Positions 20,483 to 31,712 are shown, counted from the stretch's first letter. The stretch: 64,000 nucleotides of DNA from Methylotenera sp. (GCF_030684185.1 NZ_JAUXOY010000010.1:1-64000); one strand, 5' to 3'. Notes: generated by a model from the letters alone, not told the origin. A program made the numbers and translations.

Positions 20483-22027
20483 GTGCGACTCTATCCAAAT
20501 TTTACGTTCGCGTTTCTGATTGCTTTGCAGAGTAACTCTCTGTTAGCGCAATCAGCAAATCAAGAAACGCCTACATTCGATGAAATTTTATTGCTTACAC
20601 CTGAGCAACCGGATCAGCATGTGCAGAGCCAGGTAGCCATTACATGGCCAGTATTGCCAGGGGAAAGTGTTAAAGAATTGGCGGCTTTATTTTATCCAAA
20701 AAATAAAAAAATGCAGCACCGGTTTATTGTAAAAACACTGCAGTTAAGTCAAGAGATTCACCCAAACCTAGACCCCGCGACTGCCTCGAACAATGCAAAT
20801 TTAATCGTTATTCCTAATATCAAGTACCTAGGGAAGAATAGCGGTTCCATTGACTCTGCGCCCTTAAAAAATAAAATTAGTGGAAGTCAAGACAAGCCAA
20901 AGTTAATTGCAAGCTATGGAATTAAGGATGATGTAAAGGTTGAAGTCAGCTCAAAATTACAGTCAATTTACGATAACTTGGTAAAAAGGAACGCCCTTTT
21001 TAAACAAGGGTTAGACGAACTTAATATTAAGTTAGCTAACTTAACGCCAAAACTTGCGGCACTTAAAGTTGAACTGATACGTTTTTTTGACCTTGCTTTG
21101 TCTGTAGCTGAGTCTAAGAATAAACCTGTTAAGCAAAAACAAGATGCTCAGTTACAAAGTAACCTGCCATTACAACCCATTACACAGAATCAGGCTGCGA
21201 GTTCTACCCAAACCCAAGCCGACATTTCACCGCCAGTAAAGGTGGCATCAACTCCCACAGACAAGTCAGAACCTATTTCGTGGAATATATGGATATTGAT
21301 TTCGTCACTAATTTTAGTGATTGGCTTGCCTTTGGCGATTTACGGTCGTAGAAAACTGAAAAACATTCAGCCTGCCACTGTGCCTGATTCAGATGGGCTT
21401 GAGGTAAAATCAGCAATCGAACAGGGATATTCGGCTGAACAGAGCTCTGTCACAGATGAAGTGACGGACACTCGAGTAACTGAGGGCGAGTTCTCAGGAA
21501 GTATTCCAGAGGTAGAACCAGAAGTCAGTATTGATTTGGAAAAGAAAGAAGAGGTTGAGCAAGTTCTGGAACAAGCTAAAATTTACATCAATTTAAATCG
21601 CTTTAAAGAAGCGATGATGCTGTTAAGAACTCAAATTCAGGAAACGCCTAAGGCTGCTTTAAAACACTGGTTTTGTTTATTGGATCTGTATCGAAAGAGC
21701 AATCAAAAAGAAGATTTTTTAAATAATGCAAAACAGTTGCATGAAAGTTTTAACATCATGATGCCGCAGTGGGAAAAAACTGCATTTCCTAGCTTGGCCG
21801 CCTCCAGCTTAGAGGAGTTGCCACATATTGTTGAGAGGTTAACCATGCTTTGGACGGCTGAGAGTAAAGTTACAGATAATATGGTTGAAACAAAAGCGTA
21901 TTTAGACGAACTATTAATGGATAATCGAAGTACTGAGCGCATTGGTTTTGGCATAGAGGTATTTCAAGAGATTATGCTATTGAGAGATATGTTAGATGTC
22001 CGTCTTAAATTAGCACTTGATGATTAG
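20483..22027 (+). CDS. FimV/LysM-like TPR-containing secreted membrane protein
   Basis: Signal peptide from likely GTG start at 20483 (aaagg RBS; ORF track starts at 20432), LysM-like TWPVLPGESVKELAALFYPKN, TM segment, TPR region. Confidence 0.7.
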   Translation: MRLYPNFTFAFLIALQSNSLLAQSANQETPTFDEILLLTPEQPDQHVQSQVAITWPVLPGESVKELAALFYPKNKKMQHRFIVKTLQLSQEIHPNLDPATASNNANLIVIPNIKYLGKNSGSIDSAPLKNKISGSQDKPKLIASYGIKDDVKVEVSSKLQSIYDNLVKRNALFKQGLDELNIKLANLTPKLAALKVELIRFFDLALSVAESKNKPVKQKQDAQLQSNLPLQPITQNQAASSTQTQADISPPVKVASTPTDKSEPISWNIWILISSLILVIGLPLAIYGRRKLKNIQPATVPDSDGLEVKSAIEQGYSAEQSSVTDEVTDTRVTEGEFSGSIPEVEPEVSIDLEKKEEVEQVLEQAKIYINLNRFKEAMMLLRTQIQETPKAALKHWFCLLDLYRKSNQKEDFLNNAKQLHESFNIMMPQWEKTAFPSLAASSLEELPHIVERLTMLWTAESKVTDNMVETKAYLDELLMDNRSTERIGFGIEVFQEIMLLRDMLDVRLKLALDD

Positions 22028-22239
22028 CGCCTGAAATTGCATTATATAAGACTCAATAGTAGTTACAGGCTCGATAATTGCAATATTTTTACATTCAGAT
22101 TGCGATCGCTTGGTCGCGAGAATGAGCCCCATCATACTTAAATTTTAAAATTCCTACAGCAAACTAATTGATACATATAGCCTTTCAGGCTATAGTGGTG
22201 CTGATTAATGAAGTTATAAAATTTTTTGTAAAGGTCTAA

Positions 22240-23667
22240 TTGATGGCGGCTCTTCGTCCCGTTTTAATGGTTATTGATGACGATCCTTTAATTACGGATA
22301 CGCTACATTTTGTATTAAGTAAACATTTTGAAGTATGTGTGGCTGAATCGTATACGCAGCTGAAAAGTTTACTGCAACAGCTGGATGGTCTACCTGCATT
22401 GGCTTTGGTCGACTTGGGATTGCCCCCTTCGCCGCATACGCCAGAAGAAGGCTTCAAAGTAATCAGCGCACTTCTGGCACATTCGCCCACCATTAAAATA
22501 CATGTATTGTCTGGTCAAAGCGATGATGCCAACGTTAAGCGGGCATTGACTTTAGGCGCAGTAGATTTTATTGCTAAGCCTTGTGATGTTGAAAAACTTA
22601 AAGACATGTTGCTGCAGTCGCTTAAAGTGCAAGATGTTGAGCTAAATGAAATCAAAGCGGAACAAGAGTTTGATGGTTTGCTTGGGGATAGCTTGCCCAT
22701 GCAAGCCTTGCGTATGCAAATTACTCAGTTTGCAGATTCGCCTTTTCCCGTGCTGATTGAAGGTGAGTCGGGTAGTGGCAAAGAATTGGTTGCAGGTAGC
22801 TTCCATCACGCTAGTAAGCGTGTATTGCATCCCTATTTATCGGTCAATTGTGCTGCAATCTCTCCATTATTGGCTGAATCTATATTGTTCGGCCACACCA
22901 AAGGTGCATTTACTGGCGCTATCGCTGCACATGCGGGTTATTTTGAAGACGCAAGTGAAGGTACTTTGTTTTTAGATGAAATAGGTGAATTGCCTTTAGA
23001 GTTACAGGCCAAGTTGTTACGCGTGCTAGAGAATGGTGAATACCAGCGTATTGGTGAAACACAAACCCGTAAGAGTCGGGCTCGTATTGTTGCGGCTACA
23101 AATCGTGATTTGCGTGCAGAGGTGCGTGCTGGCAAATTCAGATCTGATTTATATCATCGGTTAAGTGTGTTTGCAGTTCACGTGCCTCCAGTAAGAGACT
23201 TGGGTGAAGATAAGCATTTGTTACGAGATCATTTCACTGAGTTTTACGCTAAACAGATTGGGCAAGCACCGTTTGTATTGGATGCGGCGGCAAATGCACG
23301 CTGGCTGGATTATGCTTTTCCAGGCAATGTGCGTGAACTGAGAAATATTGTGATACGTTTAATCGCAAAGTACTCAGGTAAAACTGTAACAGCCAATCAG
23401 TTGATTGCCGAATTTGATTTATCCGAACCAGAAAACAAAGACGAGTCATTAAACTTTAATGATGCAAGCGGCATGACTGCACAAGCGCAACGTCACTTGC
23501 AACGACAAGCCAATGTGAGTTTAGATGCAGTGCTAAAAACCTGGGAACGCGCTTATATAGAGGCCGCAATGCAGATGACGCATGGTAATTTAAGCCAGGC
23601 GGCGAAGCTGCTCAATGTGAACCGCACAACCTTGTATAGCCGCATGAGTACTATAGAAGAAACCTAG
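22240..23667 (+). CDS. Sigma-54-dependent response regulator (REC-AAA+-Fis)
   Basis: REC MVIDDDPLITDTL..ALVDLGLPP; AAA+ GESGSGKELVA, ESILFGHTKGAFTGA (GAFTGA motif); C-terminal Fis HTH. Confidence 0.93.
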   Translation: MMAALRPVLMVIDDDPLITDTLHFVLSKHFEVCVAESYTQLKSLLQQLDGLPALALVDLGLPPSPHTPEEGFKVISALLAHSPTIKIHVLSGQSDDANVKRALTLGAVDFIAKPCDVEKLKDMLLQSLKVQDVELNEIKAEQEFDGLLGDSLPMQALRMQITQFADSPFPVLIEGESGSGKELVAGSFHHASKRVLHPYLSVNCAAISPLLAESILFGHTKGAFTGAIAAHAGYFEDASEGTLFLDEIGELPLELQAKLLRVLENGEYQRIGETQTRKSRARIVAATNRDLRAEVRAGKFRSDLYHRLSVFAVHVPPVRDLGEDKHLLRDHFTEFYAKQIGQAPFVLDAAANARWLDYAFPGNVRELRNIVIRLIAKYSGKTVTANQLIAEFDLSEPENKDESLNFNDASGMTAQAQRHLQRQANVSLDAVLKTWERAYIEAAMQMTHGNLSQAAKLLNVNRTTLYSRMSTIEET

Positions 23668-23699
23668 ACAATAGTACCAATAATAGCAACGGAAAAAAA

Positions 23700-25166
23700 T
23701 TGTATTACCCTCACTTTGGCCTAAAAGAGCCGCCATTCAAAATCACCCCGAATACAGACTTTTTCTTTTCGGGCGGCAATCGGGGTGCAGTGCTGGATGC
23801 ACTTGTTTACGCCATTACCAATGGTGAAGGTATTATTAAAGTGGTGGGTGAGGTAGGCAGCGGCAAAACCATGCTTTGCCGGATGTTGCAAACGATATTG
23901 CCCGAAAAAATAGAAAGCATTTACCTTGCCAACCCAAGCGTAGCGCCAGAAGACGTATTGCACGCCATTGCTTTTGAGCTGCAACTCAAGTTACCAAAAA
24001 ATGCCGACCGGCTAAAAGTCATGCAGGTGCTGCAAGCGCATTTACTAAATCGCCATGCAGAAGGCCGTCAAGTGGTGATTTTTGTGGAAGAAGCACAAGG
24101 CATGCCATTGGCAACGCTAGAAGAAATTCGGCTGCTATCAAATTTAGAGACCAAACAAGACAAATTACTGCAAATCGTACTATTTGGCCAACCCGAGCTT
24201 GACGCTAATTTAAGTGAAACGCATATTCGTCAACTGCGTGAGCGCATCACGCATAGCTTTCATTTAGAACCTTTGGGCACTAAAGACATAGGTGAGTATT
24301 TAATATTGCGTTTGCGTACAGCGGGCTACCATGGGCCGCATCTGTTCTCTGATGCGGCCATCAAAAAACTATCCAGCGCAGCAGAGGGCTTGGCGCGGCG
24401 CGTGAATATTTTGGCAGATAAGTCTTTACTGGCTGCTTTTGCTGACAATGTGCATCAAGTCACGCCAAAACATGTAAAAGCCGCGATACAAGATAGCGAA
24501 TTTGGCCGTAAAACTACTAACTATAAGCAATATTTTATTGGGACAATCCTGTTAATTGCACTCTTGGCTGCATTCATTGGCTATGGGTGGTGGCAATATC
24601 AACATCAGCCAAAAATCACGGCCAAGGCGAGTGCAAGCCAATCTGAAAATATAGCTGCTAAAACTAACGAACTAATAATTAATGACGCAAAAACAGTGGC
24701 GGTGGCATCGCCAATTGCCAAGGTTGATGGTATACAAACTCCCGCTAAAGCGATTGCTAACCCTGTTGAAAAAACTATTGATGCCAAACAATCGCTGGCC
24801 AAGCTATCATTAATAGATAAGCGGTTGGAAGTAACCCAAAATCTATTAGCTAGCGCGCAACCGAGTACCATCACTCTGCAGATTAAATCCTTACCAACGG
24901 ATGCCAAGTTAAGCGGAGAACAAAAGAAGGACGAACAATTAAAAGCCGAACTTGAGAGGCTTAGTCAGCAGCTAGAAATTGACAATATTTATTTGTATCG
25001 AAAAATGCAGAGTGGCGTAATGTATACCGTGATTTTGTATGGCGACTTTACTCAACGTAGCGATGCACTTGCTGCATTGAAAAACCTCCCGGAGCCGATT
25101 AAAAATAGTCGACCATATTTAAGAACTTTTGCCGGGATAAGTAGAGATATTGAGCAAACGCAATAA
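23700..25166 (+). CDS. mshM: MSHA biogenesis protein MshM / ExeA-like AAA ATPase
   Basis: MYYPHFGLKEPPFKITPNTDFFFSGG..VVGEVGSGKTMLCRML (TTG start). Confidence 0.85.
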   Translation: MYYPHFGLKEPPFKITPNTDFFFSGGNRGAVLDALVYAITNGEGIIKVVGEVGSGKTMLCRMLQTILPEKIESIYLANPSVAPEDVLHAIAFELQLKLPKNADRLKVMQVLQAHLLNRHAEGRQVVIFVEEAQGMPLATLEEIRLLSNLETKQDKLLQIVLFGQPELDANLSETHIRQLRERITHSFHLEPLGTKDIGEYLILRLRTAGYHGPHLFSDAAIKKLSSAAEGLARRVNILADKSLLAAFADNVHQVTPKHVKAAIQDSEFGRKTTNYKQYFIGTILLIALLAAFIGYGWWQYQHQPKITAKASASQSENIAAKTNELIINDAKTVAVASPIAKVDGIQTPAKAIANPVEKTIDAKQSLAKLSLIDKRLEVTQNLLASAQPSTITLQIKSLPTDAKLSGEQKKDEQLKAELERLSQQLEIDNIYLYRKMQSGVMYTVILYGDFTQRSDALAALKNLPEPIKNSRPYLRTFAGISRDIEQTQ

Positions 25167-25287
25167 ATAAAGCTTGTAACTTATTGTAAACATTTAATAT
25201 TCTGTGCATATTTCTTGCATTTTTTGAGTTATGATGCAAAATATACAAAAAATGTAATTTAAGCAATAAGTTGGGGGTTAATAGATT

Positions 25288-27156
25288 GTGTCAAACAACA
25301 AACAAATATTAGGTCATTTATGCTTGATGCTTGTATTAGGTATGTCTGCGTGTGCACACCAATCTAAAATACAGCCTTCAAAAGGCCACATAGATGGACA
25401 AAATACGGCTACGCCTCAATCGACAGCGCAATTAGCTACAGATAACTCATCCAAATCCCCGGCTGCATCATCAAACATTCCAAAGCCTGTAGTTAACAAC
25501 ACCTACTTGCCTCCACCCAAACCCCAAGCCAAGGCGCAGCTTTACAGCATCGTTGTTTACGATACGCCTGTAAAAGAGGTGCTCTTTGCCATTGCACGCG
25601 ATAGCAAGTTAAATGTGGATATTCATCCGTCCATTCAAGGTCGTGTGACTTTGAATGCGGTTGACCAAACATTGCCAGCTATCTTAGAGCGTTTGTCTAA
25701 GCAGGTAGATTTAACCTATAAAATTCAGAATAATGTGTTGACTGTTACTCCTGATCAGCCTGTATTGCGAACCTACGCGGTAGATTATGTGAACATGTCG
25801 CGCGACACCGCAGGATTCATTGGCGCAGCCGCGGAAATATCAAGTACAGGTCAAGGTGCGCTAGACGCTGCGGGCAGTGCTGGTGGGTCAAGTAATAGTT
25901 CGCGTACATCGGTTACCAGTGAATCTAAAAGTCACTTTTGGGAAACATTAGAAAAAAATATAAAAGATATATTGGCTGAAACTGATAAAGAGGTAATTGT
26001 TGCCAGAACCAATAGCTTGTCTGCAACTAATCAAAAAAGTGCCAATAATACACAGTCAGCCAAAAAGGCAGATTCTGATGTAATCAATGCTACTACGCTA
26101 GAGAAAGAAAAGGCGGACGCAAAAAATGAATATAAAACATTGTTTGCAGGAACGGTAATTGTTAACCGCGAGGCTGGAATTATTAATGTGCGGGCGACGA
26201 ACAAGCAGCACGAAAAAGTTCAGGAATTTTTAGATAAAGTGATGGGTAGTGCTAAGCGCCAAGTATTAATAGAAGCAACTATTGTCGAGGTAAGGTTGAA
26301 TGATAGTTATCAGGCTGGCATTGATTGGTCCAGAATAGCTGGCTCAAATGGGGGACTTTCGTTTAACCAACAATTGGGATCAAAAACAACAGTAAACCCT
26401 ATTTCTGGCTTACTTACAACAAGTGCTAACGCATTCGGGGTTAAACCTGCTGCAGGTTTTGTCGCAGCATACGTTAATCCTACAAGTATGTTTGGCAATA
26501 TTGCAGCCTCTATCAACTTGCTTGAGCAATTCGGTAAAACAGCAGTGCTCTCTAGCCCTAAATTAATGGTGCTGAATAACCAAACTGCGGTGCTTAAAGT
26601 GGTGGATAATTTAGTTTACTTTACGGTGAAGTCGCAGCAGTCACAGGCTGCAGTTGGTGGTGGAGTTCTCTCAACAGTAGAAACAACTGCGCATACGGTA
26701 CCAGTGGGTGTGGTAATGACTGTGACCCCCCAAATCAACAATACAGGTAATGTTAATATCAATGTGCGTCCTACCGTTTCGCGGGTGCTTAGCTACAAGG
26801 CTGATCCTAATCCAAGTCTAAAAACTGGAACGGAAAGCTTGATTCCAGAAATTCAAGTAAGAGAAATGGAATCGATGCTGCAAATCGCTAGTGGTAACAC
26901 AGCGGTACTGGGTGGTTTGATGCAAGATGAGGTGCTTAACAATACCGATAAAGTGCCAGGTGTCTCTAAAGTGCCGGTAGTGGGTAAAGTATTTACTGGT
27001 AAAAATGATGCCAGCCGAAAAACTGAGTTAGTGATTTTCTTGCGACCTACAGTGATTACAAGCGCTAGTTTAGAAAGTGATGAACTGTCTAGCTACAAAC
27101 AATACCTCCCCTCTCAGGCTATTGAGAGAGCGCTAGAAGCTGAAAATGAAAGGTAA
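25288..27156 (+). CDS. mshL: Type IV/MSHA pilus secretin MshL
   Basis: Lipoprotein signal; STN/secretin domains; QVLIEATIVEVRLNDSYQAGIDW, VPVVGKVFTGKNDASRKTELVIFLRPTVI. Confidence 0.9.
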   Translation: MSNNKQILGHLCLMLVLGMSACAHQSKIQPSKGHIDGQNTATPQSTAQLATDNSSKSPAASSNIPKPVVNNTYLPPPKPQAKAQLYSIVVYDTPVKEVLFAIARDSKLNVDIHPSIQGRVTLNAVDQTLPAILERLSKQVDLTYKIQNNVLTVTPDQPVLRTYAVDYVNMSRDTAGFIGAAAEISSTGQGALDAAGSAGGSSNSSRTSVTSESKSHFWETLEKNIKDILAETDKEVIVARTNSLSATNQKSANNTQSAKKADSDVINATTLEKEKADAKNEYKTLFAGTVIVNREAGIINVRATNKQHEKVQEFLDKVMGSAKRQVLIEATIVEVRLNDSYQAGIDWSRIAGSNGGLSFNQQLGSKTTVNPISGLLTTSANAFGVKPAAGFVAAYVNPTSMFGNIAASINLLEQFGKTAVLSSPKLMVLNNQTAVLKVVDNLVYFTVKSQQSQAAVGGGVLSTVETTAHTVPVGVVMTVTPQINNTGNVNINVRPTVSRVLSYKADPNPSLKTGTESLIPEIQVREMESMLQIASGNTAVLGGLMQDEVLNNTDKVPGVSKVPVVGKVFTGKNDASRKTELVIFLRPTVITSASLESDELSSYKQYLPSQAIERALEAENER

Positions 27157-27164
27157 ACTTTTAT

Positions 27165-28730
27165 ATGAGTTTACTCATTAAAGCATTAGATCATTTAGAT
27201 AAAAACAAGCAGGCAGAAAAAGACAAAAAGCAAACGGGTGACTACGTGGCTGATGCGGCTTTAATGCTGGAACTGGTGCCTGTTGATGCGGAAAATGCCG
27301 TTGAAACTTCACAAGCCATTGGTGACAGTGCTGCAGTAAGTGAGCCAGTAAAAAGTAATTTAATTGAAAATGGACTTGTTGATAAGCACATTTCTTTAGA
27401 AGAAGAGGCGGGCTTAACGGGCGCGACTTTTTCAGCTAATCAATATGCCAAACCAAAGCCAGGCAGCGCTAAGGACTCAAGTAAATCAAGCGCGCAATCT
27501 GGTACAGTGCCGTCCAGCACTGAAAAAAACGCGCCACTAGAAACTGCATCAGTGCCGAATGCTAAAAATAAGGCCGCTACCGCCACATTACTTCCCGTGT
27601 TTCAAACCCCTACAGTAGAACTTAATCAAAAAGCGGCGGCAAAAGTGTTTGTTGCTAATCAAGAGGTTAAGGAGCCGAGTTCAAAATTCACGCTTATCAT
27701 TTTGGGTGTTGTAGGTGCCTTATTGGTTTGGCTGGGCATGCAGGGTTATGGCTACATTAAAATTTTAGCTGCGCCAGATGTAGTGGTTGTAAAACCTAGT
27801 CTGCCTATACAGACTCAGGCGGCAAATGACACATCTGTAGCTGAATCTATAGAGTTGCCAGTTGAAGTCGCTACGGCAAATCAGGTGGTTCTAGTTCAAG
27901 AAATTCCATCGTCAAAAGAGGGCGCTAGCGCAATAGCCGGTTTTGATAGTAAAACGGATAAGTCGGCATTTAATAGTAAATCGGCTCAAAAGCCTGATGT
28001 TGTTGATGATGTGATTGAGGTTGAGCCTAACAAGTTGCGGTCTAAAAAAACAAGCAGCAATAATGTTGAAAATTATGCAGATAGCGAAGTTTCTTTTAAT
28101 GCTGAGGAACATAGCAATACAAAAAGTAAACCATTGACGCTGATTGCTAAGGCGCAATCACCAGGTGTGGACCCTACATTGCTTGCGGCTTACCAAGCAT
28201 TTACTCGTGGTGAAGATTCACTTGCACAGCAGAAATATAGACAAGTATTACAGCAAGATATACGTAACGTTGATGCATTATTGGGCATGGCTGCAATTGC
28301 ACAGCGGCAAGGCCGTGATGCAGATGCCCAAGGGTGGTATCAAAAAGTATTGGAGATTGAACCAAGAAACACCATTGCGCAGTCGGCCATGGTCAACGCA
28401 AGGGCTAATACAGATGTTGTTGGAACAGAAAGCCGCATTAAGAGCATGATAGCCCAGCAGCCTGAAGGTACAAATTTGCATGCCGCGCTAGGTAACCTGT
28501 ATGCCGAGCAGGGCCAGTGGCCTTCAGCACAAGAGGCTTATTTTAATGCCAGCCGACTTGCGCCTAATAACGCAGACTATGCATTTAATCTGGCGATTAG
28601 TTTAGATCAAATGGGTAAGTCCAGCCTTGCCTTAAAACAATATCAACGCGCCTTAGACTTGCTCAATAAATCTGGTGGTTCTAGCCCGGATAGAGTGCAA
28701 TTAGAGGCGAGAATTCGTGAACTTCAATAA
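27165..28730 (+). CDS. mshN: MshN-like TPR protein
   Basis: MSLLIKALDHLDKNKQAEKDK start, single TM, C-terminal TPRs. Confidence 0.8.
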   Translation: MSLLIKALDHLDKNKQAEKDKKQTGDYVADAALMLELVPVDAENAVETSQAIGDSAAVSEPVKSNLIENGLVDKHISLEEEAGLTGATFSANQYAKPKPGSAKDSSKSSAQSGTVPSSTEKNAPLETASVPNAKNKAATATLLPVFQTPTVELNQKAAAKVFVANQEVKEPSSKFTLIILGVVGALLVWLGMQGYGYIKILAAPDVVVVKPSLPIQTQAANDTSVAESIELPVEVATANQVVLVQEIPSSKEGASAIAGFDSKTDKSAFNSKSAQKPDVVDDVIEVEPNKLRSKKTSSNNVENYADSEVSFNAEEHSNTKSKPLTLIAKAQSPGVDPTLLAAYQAFTRGEDSLAQQKYRQVLQQDIRNVDALLGMAAIAQRQGRDADAQGWYQKVLEIEPRNTIAQSAMVNARANTDVVGTESRIKSMIAQQPEGTNLHAALGNLYAEQGQWPSAQEAYFNASRLAPNNADYAFNLAISLDQMGKSSLALKQYQRALDLLNKSGGSSPDRVQLEARIRELQ

Positions 28731-28792
28731 TTTTTTGACTGAAATAATTAGAACAATGGCATTAACAACACTGACAACAGTAGGTTCATACA

Positions 28793-30499
28793 ATGGCTGA
28801 GCAACGGCGTAAACCTCGCTTAGGCGAGTTGATGGTGCAACAAGGGCTGATCAGTCAAGATCAGCTTCGTATTGCGCTTACCGAGCAAGAGCATAGTGAC
28901 TTGCCCTTGGGCCGTCAGTTAGTGCTTTTAGGCTTTGTTACAGAGGTTATGGTGCGTGATGTCGTTGCGGATACGATAGGTTACGACAGCATCGATTTAT
29001 CTACCATCGTGGCTGATGTAGATGCCTTGAAATTAGTACCACAAGATTTTTCTCGCCGTTATCATTTGCTGCCAGTGGCCTATGAAGAAGCCACTAAAAC
29101 ATTGGTGGTTGCCATGGCTGATATGTTCAATGTGGTGGCACTTGATCAGTTACGTGCAATGCTGGGTGGGCGTATTCAAATTAGGCCATTGCTGGCGGCT
29201 GAGGCACAGCTTGAGGAATATATCGACCATTTTTACGGATATGAATTATCTGTTGATGGCATTTTGCGTGAAATTGAAACGGGTGAAATTGATTACAATA
29301 GTTTAAGCGCTGAGGGTGAAGAGTATACGCAACCAGTAGTGCGTCTAGTAGGCGCGCTATTGATGGATGCTGTTAAACGCGGCGCATCTGATATTCACTT
29401 TGAACCAGAATATGCGTTTTTGCGCATACGCTACCGAATCGACGGCGTGTTGCACCAAGTACGTAGCTTGCATAAAAGCTATTGGGGCGGCGTGGTTGTG
29501 CGCCTTAAGGTGTTAAGCGGCTTAGATATTGCAGAAACGCGCGCCCCACAAGATGGCCGTTTGAGCATGAATTTATGTGGCCGCCCGATTGATTTTCGGG
29601 TGTCTAGCCATCCAACCATCAACGGTGAAAATATAGTATTGCGCGTGCTGGATAGGGAAAAATCCATCATTCCAATGGAACGTATGGGTTTGCGCCAAAA
29701 TACTTTAGATGAGCTGCGTATGATGATGACACGCCCTGAAGGCATTGTGATTGTCACAGGGCCAACTGGAAGCGGTAAAACAACAACACTGTACTCACTT
29801 CTGTCATACCGAAATACTGAAGCCGTCAATATTATGACATTGGAAGACCCTGTGGAATATCCAGTTTCCATGATGCGTCAAACCTCGGTGGCCGAGGTTA
29901 ACAAAGTTGATTTTGCCAACGGTATACGGTCTATTATGCGACAAGACCCTGACATTATTTTAGTGGGTGAGGTGCGTGATGAAGACACCGCGACCATGGC
30001 TTTCCGCGCGGCGATGACGGGACATCAGGTCTTTACAACACTCCATACCAACTCAGCATTAGGTGTTTTTCCGCGATTATCAGACATCGGTATTTTGCCG
30101 GACATTATGGCGGGCAATATTATTGGCGTGGTGGCACAGCGTTTGGTACGTGTTTTATGCCCACATTGCAAAGTGCCGCATGATTTGGATGATCTGGAAC
30201 GCAAGATTTTACGCCTCAAGCCAAGTGACAAGACTAAAGTTTTTAAACCCAAAGGTTGCAAGCAATGCAATCAAAACGGCTATCGTGGGCGTATGGCGAT
30301 TATAGAATTGCTGCGCATCGATAGTGATTTTGATTCGTTGATTTCACGCAAAGCACATTTGGATGAGCTGCAAAAATTGGCGCTAGATAAAGGCTTTGTT
30401 ACGTTGGCCGAGGATGGCGTGCGCCGAATTCTAGAAGGGTATACCAGCTTGGCCGAAGTGATGCGTGTGATAGACCTGACAAGTCGCTTAAACTCCTAG
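28793..30499 (+). CDS. mshE: MSHA/type II secretion assembly ATPase MshE
   Basis: GspE N-terminal domain; VTGPTGSGKTTTLYSLLS; IMRQDPDIILVGEVRDEDTA; C-x2-C zinc motifs. Confidence 0.93.
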   Translation: MAEQRRKPRLGELMVQQGLISQDQLRIALTEQEHSDLPLGRQLVLLGFVTEVMVRDVVADTIGYDSIDLSTIVADVDALKLVPQDFSRRYHLLPVAYEEATKTLVVAMADMFNVVALDQLRAMLGGRIQIRPLLAAEAQLEEYIDHFYGYELSVDGILREIETGEIDYNSLSAEGEEYTQPVVRLVGALLMDAVKRGASDIHFEPEYAFLRIRYRIDGVLHQVRSLHKSYWGGVVVRLKVLSGLDIAETRAPQDGRLSMNLCGRPIDFRVSSHPTINGENIVLRVLDREKSIIPMERMGLRQNTLDELRMMMTRPEGIVIVTGPTGSGKTTTLYSLLSYRNTEAVNIMTLEDPVEYPVSMMRQTSVAEVNKVDFANGIRSIMRQDPDIILVGEVRDEDTATMAFRAAMTGHQVFTTLHTNSALGVFPRLSDIGILPDIMAGNIIGVVAQRLVRVLCPHCKVPHDLDDLERKILRLKPSDKTKVFKPKGCKQCNQNGYRGRMAIIELLRIDSDFDSLISRKAHLDELQKLALDKGFVTLAEDGVRRILEGYTSLAEVMRVIDLTSRLNS

Positions 30500-30505
30500 A
30501 GCAAA

Positions 30506-31711
30506 ATGCCTTCATTTAATTACAAAGCCATTGATCAATTAGGCCGCCCGGCGATGGGGCAGATAGATGCGCTTAATGAAGTGGATTTGGAAATTCGCTT
30601 AGAGCGGATGGGCTTGGATTTAATTACTTATCGCGCTGCAGCAAAATCCACCAGCTTGTTTAATCGCAATAAGGTGACCAATCAAGATTTGGTCATGTTC
30701 TGCTTTCAAATTGAACAGTTAAGTAGCGCTGGCGTGCCACTTTTAGAGTGCTTAAATGATCTGCGTGAAGGTAGTAACAATCCATATTTTCAAAAAGTTT
30801 TAGGTGCAGTGAGCGCAGAGGTAGAAGGCGGGAAAATGCTCTCACAAGCACTGGCAGAGCACCCCAACGTTTTTAGTGAGGTTTTTGTAAGCCTGGTTAA
30901 CGCAGGTGAGCAGACAGGGCAATTGCCAGTAGTATTTAATAACTTGTTTAATACCATTCGCTGGCAAGATGAACTGATGTCGCAAGCTAAAAAATTATTG
31001 GCGTATCCAGCATTTGTTGCGGTTGTAGTGTTTGGTGCGGTGGCATTTTTAATGAGTTATCTGGTGCCACAAATGGCCTCATTCCTGCGGAATATGGGTC
31101 AAGAGTTACCCTTGAATACAAAGATTTTAATTGCTTTGTCGAATGGTTTTGTTGATTATTGGTGGCTAATAATAGGCCTACCCATTTTAATAGTCATCGG
31201 CCTTGCTGCTGTAATTCAGGCTAATCCAATAGCACGATATCGGTTTGATAGATTCAAACTGAATTTCCCGTATACAGGGCCAATTTTGCATAAAATCATT
31301 ATGGCGCGCTTTGCCCGTTATTTTGCGTTAATGTATCAAACAGGCATTCCGATTTTAGATGCGATTAAAATTTGTGAAAAAATTGTAGGTAACCGTGTTG
31401 TTGCAGATGCGCTAAGCCGAGTGCATGCACAAATAAGCGCAGGCGAATCTATGTCTGAGAGCTTTCGTAATGCGGGTTTGTTTCCGCAACTGGTTGTCCG
31501 TATGGTTAAAGTGGGTGAAAGCACTGGCGCGCTAGATAAATCATTGCTTAATGTCAGTTATTTTTATGACCGCGATGTAAATGATTCCATGCAGCACTTG
31601 CTTAAAATGATAGAGCCGGCACTCACAGTCTTATTAGGGTTGATACTTGGATTTATTATGTATTCGGTATTAGGCCCTGTTTACGATTCATTCAGCAAGC
31701 TTAAAATCTAA
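30506..31711 (+). CDS. mshG: MSHA pilus inner membrane protein MshG (GspF family)
   Basis: FCFQIEQLSSAGVPLLECLNDLREGSNNPYF..SLVNAGEQTGQLP. Confidence 0.93.
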   Translation: MPSFNYKAIDQLGRPAMGQIDALNEVDLEIRLERMGLDLITYRAAAKSTSLFNRNKVTNQDLVMFCFQIEQLSSAGVPLLECLNDLREGSNNPYFQKVLGAVSAEVEGGKMLSQALAEHPNVFSEVFVSLVNAGEQTGQLPVVFNNLFNTIRWQDELMSQAKKLLAYPAFVAVVVFGAVAFLMSYLVPQMASFLRNMGQELPLNTKILIALSNGFVDYWWLIIGLPILIVIGLAAVIQANPIARYRFDRFKLNFPYTGPILHKIIMARFARYFALMYQTGIPILDAIKICEKIVGNRVVADALSRVHAQISAGESMSESFRNAGLFPQLVVRMVKVGESTGALDKSLLNVSYFYDRDVNDSMQHLLKMIEPALTVLLGLILGFIMYSVLGPVYDSFSKLKI

Positions 31712-31712
31712 A

